Assembly (NCBI GenBank): GCA_965220465.1
Contig: CBDCPZ010000024.1
Location: 124,001-188,000 of the forward strand
DNA from: JAHDHW01 sp965220465
GTDB lineage: Bacteria > Bacteroidota > Bacteroidia > Chitinophagales > Saprospiraceae
DNA: 64,000 bases
Reading direction: 5' to 3'
A program made the position numbers and the translations under genes. The notes beneath the pieces are model-generated. The model did no database searches. It had not been told where the DNA came from and was given only the letters and a program-made list of their open reading frames with translations. Each line of letters opens with the position of its first letter. The stretch's first letter is position 1. This document shows, in pieces, positions 1 through 7,231 of this stretch.

Positions 1-1
1 T

Positions 2-130
2 TTTGAAAACATTGGCTTAAAATCTGAAATAATTAAACTCAACAGCAAAGGCGAGGCTGAACCTATCGCTCCAAATGATACAGATGAAAATCGTCAGAAA
101 AACCGTCGGGTCAATTTTATTATTGAATAA
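2..130 (+). CDS. C-terminal end of an OmpA-like protein (partial)
   Basis: The window opens inside a reading frame that gives 42 residues and stops at TAA 128-130. The translated tail ends in NRRVNFIIE, preceded by DTDENRQKN. The 'N..NRRV.' ending is the hallmark of OmpA/MotB peptidoglycan-binding domains, so this is probably the end of an outer-membrane or periplasmic OmpA-family protein. Only about a third of such a domain is visible and nothing upstream can be judged. The next gene begins 27 nt later on the same strand and may be co-transcribed. Confidence 0.75.
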   Translation, partial: FENIGLKSEIIKLNSKGEAEPIAPNDTDENRQKNRRVNFIIE

Positions 131-157
131 AAAACTTCTTTTTTAAACTATATCACT

Positions 158-1111
158 ATGGAAGAATTGCAATCTTTTTTCACACAGTTATTTACCGAAC
201 TTGACAACGGAGATAGCTTTGCGGTTTTATTTTTTCTTTTTATCTCTTTTTTGATTGGGTTAATATTTGGCCGGTTTTCAATGAGAGGAAAGTATCGCAA
301 AGCTAAAAAAGCTTTGACCCAAAAAGAATCTGAGTTGATTTCGTTACAAGCTGAGCACAATGTTTTATTACAACAGTTTGAAGAAAAAGAAGCCAGTTTG
401 AAAAAAGCAGAGATAGAAACTAAAGATTTCAAAATTAAAATTGCTCAGCTTGAAGAAGAAAAATTAGAGCTTCAAGGCAATCTTTATGCTTCAACGGATC
501 AGGTTGAGAAGTTGAAAAAAGATAATTTATCAAACCTTACACGAATTGAAGATCTTAATAACAAAATTTCAATTTTACAAGCATCGAACTCTAATCTCAG
601 TTCCGAAGTAGAAAGAGACGTGGAAGTGATCAATGATATCACACAGATTCAAGATTCTTATAAGGAAACCATAAACCGGTTAAGTGCTCTCGAGAACAAA
701 CTCAATAAAATTGAAAAGGAAAATACCGGGCTTCGCACCGAAATTTCAACGCTAAAAGATACTTCATCTATCGCTTTTGTTGATGTGAATTTGGATGAAA
801 TTGAAGCACCGGAAATGCAGGAATCCAAAGAAGAAACCGCTTTAAAAGCCAAAAAAAATATTAAGTCTGCTTTAGGAAAAGCGATTCCTTTAGCAAAAGC
901 TAAAGACAAAAACGACTTAACCGCAATCAAAGGCGTCGGTCCTTTTATCGAAGGCAAACTCAATGATATTGGAATTTATACTTTCGAACAAGTCAGCAAA
1001 TTTGACAAAGATTTTATTCAGTTGGTTACTGAAGCAATTCAGTTTTTCCCTGGACGAATCAAAAGAGACAACTGGGTCGGGCAAGCTAAAAAGCTACTTA
1101 AAAAAGTATAG
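158..1111 (+). CDS. membrane-anchored coiled-coil protein with C-terminal helix-hairpin-helix-like domain
   Basis: The 317-residue product has one N-terminal membrane segment (about residues 22-40, AVLFFLFISFLIGLIFG). A long charged heptad-rich coiled coil (about 48-205) and an acidic linker follow. The last ~65 residues read DLTAIKGVGPFIEGKLNDIGIYTFEQV, which resembles the helix-hairpin-helix '(L)..IkGIGp..e.kLn..GI.t..qla' domain often found at the end of bacterial membrane/coiled-coil proteins and next to ribosomal-protein fusions. A basic tail (PGRIKRDNWVGQAKKL) ends it. Established: HhH modules of this type bind DNA or act as protein-protein modules. Inference: a scaffold at the inner membrane, perhaps tied to the OmpA protein just upstream. 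Its precise function is unknown. Confidence 0.75.
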   Translation: MEELQSFFTQLFTELDNGDSFAVLFFLFISFLIGLIFGRFSMRGKYRKAKKALTQKESELISLQAEHNVLLQQFEEKEASLKKAEIETKDFKIKIAQLEEEKLELQGNLYASTDQVEKLKKDNLSNLTRIEDLNNKISILQASNSNLSSEVERDVEVINDITQIQDSYKETINRLSALENKLNKIEKENTGLRTEISTLKDTSSIAFVDVNLDEIEAPEMQESKEETALKAKKNIKSALGKAIPLAKAKDKNDLTAIKGVGPFIEGKLNDIGIYTFEQVSKFDKDFIQLVTEAIQFFPGRIKRDNWVGQAKKLLKKV

Positions 1112-1423
1112 GCTTTAATTATTATGAAATTGCGAGAGGTCATATTTTTTTAGTAAAAAATCAAAATTATTGATATTTCAAATATTTAACTACAATCTAA
1201 AACGCCGTAGATTTTTAGCTTAATTTTTTTATTTCATCAGAGTCACATCTCCTACTATATAACGCAAGTTGCGATACATCTTACTAATTACGAATGAGAA
1301 ATGATAATTTTTTTCAAAAGGTGTGTTTGTCTACTCATAATTCCTAATTTATATAGTTATCAAATTATTTAAAAATAACTTGGTAGTTAGGAACAATATC
1401 TTGTTTCTTACAGATGGATGTTA

Positions 1424-1451
1424 GTTTTATTTACTTATGAGTAAATAAAAC
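1424..1451. repeat. perfect 12-bp inverted repeat upstream of gntR promoter
   Basis: GTTTTATTTACT (1424-1435) and its exact complement AGTAAATAAAAC (1440-1451) are separated by TATG. It lies 10 bp upstream of the -33 box. There is no T-tract expected of a terminator for the upstream gene, which ends more than 300 bp away. An operator for an unknown regulator or a cruciform-prone element are both possible. Confidence 0.6.
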
Positions 1452-1460
1452 CAAAAAAAA

Positions 1461-1491
1461 TTTGGAAAACAAAAAAGAAGTATTATTTTTG
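1461..1491 (+). promoter_or_regulatory. Bacteroidota-type promoter of the GntR regulator gene
   Basis: TTTG at 1461-1464 is followed after exactly 19 nt by TATTTTTG at 1484-1491. This matches the Bacteroidota housekeeping consensus (TTTG around -33, TAnnTTTG around -7). The predicted start of transcription is near 1496-1498, about 50 nt before the ATG at 1548. The palindromic operator lies directly over and downstream of that start. Confidence 0.7.
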
Positions 1492-1501
1492 GCCAACCAT
1501 A

Positions 1502-1517
1502 AATTGGTCGACCAATT
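1502..1517. promoter_or_regulatory. putative UxuR/ExuR-like operator (16-bp palindrome)
   Basis: AATTGGTCGACCAATT is a perfect palindrome a few bases downstream of the predicted transcription start of the FadR-type GntR gene. The enteric hexuronate repressors UxuR and ExuR, also GntR/FadR-family proteins, recognise sites of the form ATTGGTATACCAAT; only the central two bases differ. FadR itself binds TGGTCnGACCA-like sites. The position suits repression of the regulator's own gene. TTGGCCAA just upstream and CAACCAATTT just downstream may be partial sites. Confidence 0.7.
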
Positions 1518-1547
1518 ATCGTACAACCAATTTAAATACTGAGATAC

Positions 1548-2267
1548 ATGTCGGATTCAGATTTTTTACGAAATTTTCAAGAAATAGAAGTTGAATCTTC
1601 TGCTGATAAAATCATTAAACAAATTAGAAGTTTAATTACTTCCGGTCAATTAAAACCCGGCGATCGGTTACCTCCTGAACGAAAATTAGCTGAAAAATTT
1701 GGAGTTGGACGAACTCCTGTTCGAGATGCAATAAGAAAATTAGAGTTTTATGGAATTTTAAAAACACTCCCTCAAAGCGGTACAATTGTAGCCGGCATTG
1801 GCATTACTGCTTTAGAAGGATTAATCTCAGATGTAATAAAACTAGAAAATAGCGATTTTGCAGCTCTTGTTGAAACAAGGGTACTCCTTGAAACTCACTC
1901 AGCATATTTAGCTGCTACAAGAAGAACTTCAGACGATATTGTAATGATTCAAACCGCGCTAGATGCGTACGCTCACAAAGTAGATTCCGGTTACCCTGCA
2001 GTAGAGGAAGATTTAATGTTCCACCTAAAAATTGCTGAATCAAGTAAAAATACCGTTCTTAAATCATTGATGCTTATCATCACTCCCGATATTATAAATA
2101 ACTTTATCAAGTTAGAGATCTGCGAAGACGGTCGCTTCAATAAATCTTTGGAAGAACACAAAATAATATTAAGACATATTACCAACCAGGAAGCAGAATT
2201 GGCATCAAATGCCATGCAGGAACATCTTAAAGATGTTTTAGAATACAGTAACAGTTTGAGAAAATAA
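1548..2267 (+). CDS. GntR/FadR-family transcriptional regulator of the alginate locus
   Basis: This 239-residue protein has an N-terminal winged helix (about residues 17-85; LKPGDRLPPERKLAEKFGVG, then RTPVRDAIRKLEFYGILKT, then a wing with GT). The C-terminal all-helical FCD domain (about 95-230) has its metal/ligand residues visible in DLMFHLKIAE, EEHKIILRHI and MQEHLKDVLEY (Asp plus three His). FadR-type regulators with FCD domains usually respond to sugar acids or carboxylates. Its place directly in front of the alginate genes, and the operator at 1502-1517, suggest it senses an alginate breakdown product such as DEH, KDG or KDPG. The effector and the sign of control for the main operon are inferred. 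Confidence 0.88.
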   Translation: MSDSDFLRNFQEIEVESSADKIIKQIRSLITSGQLKPGDRLPPERKLAEKFGVGRTPVRDAIRKLEFYGILKTLPQSGTIVAGIGITALEGLISDVIKLENSDFAALVETRVLLETHSAYLAATRRTSDDIVMIQTALDAYAHKVDSGYPAVEEDLMFHLKIAESSKNTVLKSLMLIITPDIINNFIKLEICEDGRFNKSLEEHKIILRHITNQEAELASNAMQEHLKDVLEYSNSLRK

Positions 2268-2580
2268 TACAAAAAAACTTGGCTTAATTAAGGCAGGTTT
2301 TCGAAACGAGAATAGCATTATTAAAACTTTAACAAAAGCCCTTACTATGCCAAAAAAATTACACTGTAATAGTAGTTAAAAAAAGAGCTAGCAACATTGT
2401 TGCTAACTCTCCGATCAATCAGTAACCTTCATTTATCACTCCGAATAAAATTGGAATTCATTCAAAGTGTTGTACCACTTTGAACCTGCAAAATATTGCC
2501 GGAAATGAAGCCTTACCTTTTGAAACAAAAGCTCACTGGAAAATGAGCACAAATAAATCAAAAAATTAAATTTTCGAATT
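2268..2580 (+). other. 313-bp leader region between gntR and susC
   Basis: Two stem-loops are visible. One pairs GAGCTAGCAAC (2385-2395) with GTTGCTAACTC (2399-2409) with one mismatch; the A-run on its left makes it terminator-like only for the - strand. The other pairs TTCAAAGTG (2461-2469) with CACTTTGAA (2476-2484) around a 6-nt loop. I found no exact TTTG-N19-TAnnTTTG promoter. The nearest -7-like stretch is TACCTTTTG at 2514-2522, one base too long. The susC promoter therefore remains undefined. Confidence 0.5.
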
Positions 2581-5500
2581 ATGACAAAATTAACAAAAAT
2601 GTTAAAAATCTTTAAGAGAAGGCGGAACTTCTTGATGGTTTTTGCCCTCTCTTTCTGCCTTTGGGGTTTTAACATTTCTAAAACCAAGGCAGAAAATAAA
2701 AACCTCTCCGTATTAACTGTTACAGGAACAGTTACCACTTCAGAGGACAACTCTCCACTTATAGGAGTAAATGTAATGATAAAAGGTACTTCCAGAGGTA
2801 CGATCACAGATTTTAATGGAACCTTCACTGTAGAAGCTGAAGACAATGACACCCTCGTATTTAGTTATTTAGGCTATGTGTCACAGGAAGTCAGTGTAGC
2901 TGGGCGAGCTATTATTGATGTTGTTTTAGATCCTGATTTTGCAGAACTTGATGAAGTTGTTGTAATTGGATATGGAACACAAAAGAAATCTCACCTGACC
3001 GGCTCTATTTCGAAAGTTGAAAATAAAAAGCTAGATCAAATAGCAGTAGCGAGAGTAGACGATGCACTAATAGGTCAAGTATCTGGGGTTAACATCCAAG
3101 CTACTTCGGCAGAACCTGGTGCTGCTCCTACGATTACCATTAGGGGATTTGGATCGATCACTGCTGATTCCGGACCTGCTGTAGTAGTAGATGGGATAGT
3201 CGTAAATTCTGATTTTCTAGGAACGCTGGATATGAATAGCATTGAATCCTTTGAAGTCTTAAAAGATGCTGCATCTGCTGCCATCTATGGTAGTGAAGGG
3301 TCCAATGGTGTGATCTTGATTACTACAAAGAGTGGTCAAGCGGGTAAAACCAAATTCAGCTATGAAATGTACGCAGGTTGGAAAAATGCGTTTGGAAGTG
3401 ATGATTATAAAAAGAGTGTTTCAGACTGGGCTGCAAAAGAATTAGCAGAAACAGGTGAACTTTCTGAAGAAACGCTATATGCACAATTATTAGTCGAAAC
3501 AACTGGTGTTGACAGAGATTGGCAAGAGGTTTTCTTTGATGGAGGAAACATTATAAGTCATTCTCTTTCTGCAAGAGGAGGAAATGAAAAAACAACATTC
3601 AGCACCTCCATAAGGTATCTACATGATGAAGGGGTTGTAATAACTGATGACTACAAGTTATATACGTTTAATTTAAAGTTAGATAATAAGTTGGGTGAAA
3701 AGCTAAGATTTGGGCTTAATGCCACACCTTCTTATTCAAAACGAAGAGCTTTGCCAACTTCAATTCATAACCCAATAAGGCAATCTCCTTGGTTGCCTAA
3801 ATACCATACAGCGGAAACACTACAATTCATTGATAGAGATGTTTATCCAGATGTTGGAGTAGGAGATTATTTTTTGGAGAATCATTTGGTTCGATTAGAT
3901 TTAAACGGTGATGGTAGTACAAGTAGACCACGTACCTCAGGAGATCAGAATCCTTATGCTCAATATGTTGAAAGAGAACATTATGAATATACAACCAATG
4001 TGTTGGGCTCAGCCTATTTAAGCTATAAAATTATAGACGGGTTGGAAGCGAAAACATCACTCGGAATTACTTTAGAACAACGTAAAAGGACCAGATATGA
4101 TGGCACAAAACATCATGCAGTAGCAAGTAGAGCCGCTTATGAGTTACAAAATAGATTTCGAACCAGAACAATTTGGGATAATACTTTATCTTATAGTAAA
4201 GATTTTGGCAAGCATGAGCTCAATGTACTATTAGGTGCAACTATCCAAAAAAGGAGATCTGAAAATAGCTTAGTTCAGGGTACTGGATACACGAATGATT
4301 TACTTAAAAATTTACAAGGAGCAACTTCAATTTCAGAATTTGAAGAAATCAACATTGAACAAAACAAGATTGGTTATTTTATCAGGGTCAATTATGCTTT
4401 CGCAAATAAGTATTTAGTGAATGCCTCGTTTAGACGGGATGGAAGTTCGGTTTTCGGTATAAAATCAAAATGGGGTAATTTCCCTGCCGTTTCTGTAGGT
4501 TGGAATGTACACAATGAAGATTTCTTAAGTGGTGGAGATATTCTAAGTAGATTGAAGTTTAGAGTCAGTTACGGACTTACAGGTAATGAAAATTTCAATG
4601 TAGGTGACGATATTATTAATAAGTACCCTTATTTGGCATTGTTGAGCAATTCCAATGCTATTACTCAAGGTAGTATTACACCGGGTGTTTCTGCTATTAA
4701 TGTAGCAAATACATTGTTACAGTGGGAGGCTTCAGAGGAATTCAATCCTGGAGTTGATTTCGGGTTTTTGGATAACAGAATAACAGGATCATTGGATTAT
4801 TATGTAAGAACCAGTGATAAATTACTATTAGAAAACCCTGTTTCTTACGTTACCGGTTTTAGTAATGGTATTGTGAATTTAGGTAAAGTAGAGAACAGGG
4901 GATGGGAGTTTGAATTGAGAACCAGAAATGTTACTAAAGGGAAATTTAGGTGGAATACTACTATAATTGCATCAACAAACAAAAACAAATTACTCAGTTT
5001 TGGTGAATCGGACGGTGCGTTAATAGAAGATAGCTATGGTAGAAATTCTCAATGGATAAACTTAGTAGGTAATCCTATATCATCTTTTTATGGATATGTG
5101 GTAGACAAGGAAATACCCAATGAATATATTAACACTCCTTATCATCCTATTAACAGTTCAGCTGAAGATATAATCGTTAAAGATTTAAATGGTGACGGTT
5201 TAATTACTGATGAAGACAAGACCATTTTAGGAGATCCCTATCCAGAATTAATATGGAGTTTTACCAATGATTTTCAATTTGGTAATTTTGATTTTTCGTT
5301 TATGCTTCAAGGAAGTCAAGGTTCTGAAGTAAAAAATATAGGGGACCAATATTTATTTAATTGGTTTGGTCAAGCGACCGTGGACCCACAACAAGTGGTT
5401 GATGATGGATACGTACCACATATATCTTTCATTCAAGAAAAGGTGTTAACAAATCAAGTTGTTCAAAGCGCAAGCTACTTTTCATTGAGGAATGTAAACA

Positions 5501-5721
5501 TTGGGTATAACTTCTCAAGTGAATTATTATCTCGAATAAAATTAGAAGGGGTAAGAGTTTATGTAGCTGCTCAGAATTTGATTTATACGACTTCTAGCGA
5601 TTACCACGGTTTCAATCCAGAATTTATAGATGATGACAACAATCCTAGAAAATACGGAGAACAAAGGGCAGGTACACCTTTATATAGAACCATATCATTT
5701 GGTCTGAACGTTAATTTTTAA
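2581..5721 (+). CDS. SusC-family TonB-dependent outer-membrane transporter (alginate oligosaccharides)
   Basis: The 1046-residue protein is full length for the SusC family. An N-terminal signal region (about 1-38) is followed by a carboxypeptidase-D-like regulatory domain (VTGTVTTSEDNSPLIGVNVM, about 47-120). Next comes a TonB-box/plug start (ELDEVVVIGYGTQKK), a plug with the conserved DAASAAIYGSEGSNGVILITTK segment, then a long beta-barrel ending in aromatic Phe (TISFGLNVNF). SusC proteins import oligosaccharides across the outer membrane using TonB energy, with SusD as lid. The neighbouring alginate lyases make alginate oligosaccharides the likely substrate. It is the first gene of the catabolic run; susD starts 19 nt after its stop. 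A TonB gene lies in the same window (33431-34333) but need not be the dedicated partner. Confidence 0.93.
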   Translation: MTKLTKMLKIFKRRRNFLMVFALSFCLWGFNISKTKAENKNLSVLTVTGTVTTSEDNSPLIGVNVMIKGTSRGTITDFNGTFTVEAEDNDTLVFSYLGYVSQEVSVAGRAIIDVVLDPDFAELDEVVVIGYGTQKKSHLTGSISKVENKKLDQIAVARVDDALIGQVSGVNIQATSAEPGAAPTITIRGFGSITADSGPAVVVDGIVVNSDFLGTLDMNSIESFEVLKDAASAAIYGSEGSNGVILITTKSGQAGKTKFSYEMYAGWKNAFGSDDYKKSVSDWAAKELAETGELSEETLYAQLLVETTGVDRDWQEVFFDGGNIISHSLSARGGNEKTTFSTSIRYLHDEGVVITDDYKLYTFNLKLDNKLGEKLRFGLNATPSYSKRRALPTSIHNPIRQSPWLPKYHTAETLQFIDRDVYPDVGVGDYFLENHLVRLDLNGDGSTSRPRTSGDQNPYAQYVEREHYEYTTNVLGSAYLSYKIIDGLEAKTSLGITLEQRKRTRYDGTKHHAVASRAAYELQNRFRTRTIWDNTLSYSKDFGKHELNVLLGATIQKRRSENSLVQGTGYTNDLLKNLQGATSISEFEEINIEQNKIGYFIRVNYAFANKYLVNASFRRDGSSVFGIKSKWGNFPAVSVGWNVHNEDFLSGGDILSRLKFRVSYGLTGNENFNVGDDIINKYPYLALLSNSNAITQGSITPGVSAINVANTLLQWEASEEFNPGVDFGFLDNRITGSLDYYVRTSDKLLLENPVSYVTGFSNGIVNLGKVENRGWEFELRTRNVTKGKFRWNTTIIASTNKNKLLSFGESDGALIEDSYGRNSQWINLVGNPISSFYGYVVDKEIPNEYINTPYHPINSSAEDIIVKDLNGDGLITDEDKTILGDPYPELIWSFTNDFQFGNFDFSFMLQGSQGSEVKNIGDQYLFNWFGQATVDPQQVVDDGYVPHISFIQEKVLTNQVVQSASYFSLRNVNIGYNFSSELLSRIKLEGVRVYVAAQNLIYTTSSDYHGFNPEFIDDDNNPRKYGEQRAGTPLYRTISFGLNVNF

Positions 5722-5740
5722 TTTAAAAAAAATACCAATA

Positions 5741-7205
5741 ATGAAATATATTAAATATATAATTTTTACAGTAATAGGATTTGCTTTTCATTCTTGTGAT
5801 AATGATGAGTTTTTAAATCCATTGCCAGATTCCGCTATTGTTGTGGATGCATTCTTTAAAACTGATGCAGATGTGTTGGCTGGTATTATAGGAATCTACG
5901 ATGCCATTCAAGGGGTCAATGAAAATACAAATACAAGTCTTAATACTTCCAACAGGGGAATACAATTTGAATATATGTTGTCTGAAATGCGTAGCGATAA
6001 TACACGGACAGCAACATTAGAAGGTTCAAAAGCCGATTTCCACAGGTATTTAGTTGACCCTAACAATGTTCAATCAGAAGATTATTATCAATCGATGTAT
6101 GATATTATTTTTCGAGCAAATAATGTTTTGAACTTTATTAATGTCGCAGATGAAAGTAATCAGCTTAGTTATATGGCTGAAGCTAAGTTTTTAAGAGCTT
6201 TTGCCTATTTTAAATTGGTTAGGTTGTATAGCGATGTGCCTTTAGTAACCGCAGTAGTAGGGCTTGAAGATAATGAGTCCCTTTTTACTAGAGTAGCTCA
6301 AGCACAGATTTATCAGCAAATTGTTTTAGATTTACAAGAAGCGATTGATAATTTAGACAATACACATAATTCTAGAGCGTCGAAAGCAGCTGCACAAGGT
6401 CTCCTAGCAAAAGTATACTTAACACAAGGAAGTCCTAATTATTCAGGTGCTGAGCAACTTTATGCCAGGCTATTATCAGTAGTGGGGAATTTGCATTAGA
6501 AGATAATTTTAGCGATGTATTTTATGATGAATTGAACGACGAAATTCTTTTTGCTATTCAATATGAAGCAGGAAATACACTGGAAAGTCAAAGTTTTTCC
6601 TCTGAATTTACAGCGACCTTTCGTCAAGGTAGAGAGGATGGTCACAACATTGTTAATGATAATCTCATAGCAGCTTTTGAATTACGATTGGAGGAAATAG
6701 AACCGCAGTATTCCTATGTGGAATTTCGGGACTTGGACTGAAGTGGCAAAGTTTTTACCTGAGGGGTCTGACATTACTACCAGCCCTCCTACTTATGGTG
6801 GGAGTCCTCGTGATGCCGGTAATGATTGGATTGTTTTACGTTATGCTGATGTATTGTTATTGCATGCAGAGGCTGTTTTAGCAGGTAGGGCTGAAACGGC
6901 AGATAGTGGTGCAATAAATTCTTATATGGAGGTTAGAAAAAGAGCAGGATTTGATCCGGTAGGCTGACCGTCCTACAGTCACTTACTAAAGAGGCATTAC
7001 TTGCTGAAAGACGCGTAGAATTGGCTTTTGAAAATCATCGTTTCTATGATTTAGTTGAGATTCGGCGTTGCTGACCCTATATTAAGTGCACATGCTGCCG
7101 AAATGGGATACTCTAGTTATGATGCCAGAAAATTATTATTACCAATCCCAGCAAGAGAAATTAATTTAAGTGGTGGGACTATTAAGCCAAAATCCTGGGT
7201 ACTGA
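5741..7205 (+). pseudogene. SusD-family glycan-binding lipoprotein, interrupted by several frameshifts
   Basis: The start encodes a lipoprotein signal (FHSCDND, Cys at about residue 19) and the first ~245 residues are typical SusD (FRANNVLNFI, AEAKFLRAFAYFKLVRLYSD). Beyond that the family sequence continues only by changing frame: near 6478-6481 (a base missing before SGEFALEDNFSDVF); between about 6690 and 6740; near 6965 (before LTKEALLAERRVELAFENHR); at 7057, where an extra G breaks DLV-RFGVADPIL; and in the A-run 7189-7192, where one extra A hides the expected ending KPNPGY-stop (TGA 7203-7205). Residues between the breaks are well conserved for SusD. This suggests recent damage or local sequence errors rather than old decay. 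If intact it would be the surface lid of the SusC transporter. Confidence 0.85.
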
Positions 7206-7231
7206 TATAAATAATTAATGAAAATTTTAAA

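Larger units (their letters stand above)
1112..1547. other. 436-bp intergenic region upstream of the GntR regulator
   Basis: No convincing reading frame lies here. The left two thirds are AT-rich with nothing recognisable. The right third carries a 12-bp inverted repeat (1424-1451), a small CCAAA/TTTGG inverted repeat (1451-1465), a canonical Bacteroidota promoter (1461-1491), the short palindrome TTGGCCAA (1489-1496), the 16-bp palindrome at 1502-1517, and a possible half-site CAACCAATTT (1524-1533). This clustering marks it as the control region of the downstream regulator. Confidence 0.7.

Noticed and set aside
1424..1451. The 12-bp inverted repeat as an insertion-sequence end or attachment site
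   Set aside because: No second copy, transposase or target duplication is present nearby.
6532..6967. Two small independent genes after the first part of susD
   Set aside because: Both are parts of the same SusD protein displaced by frameshifts.
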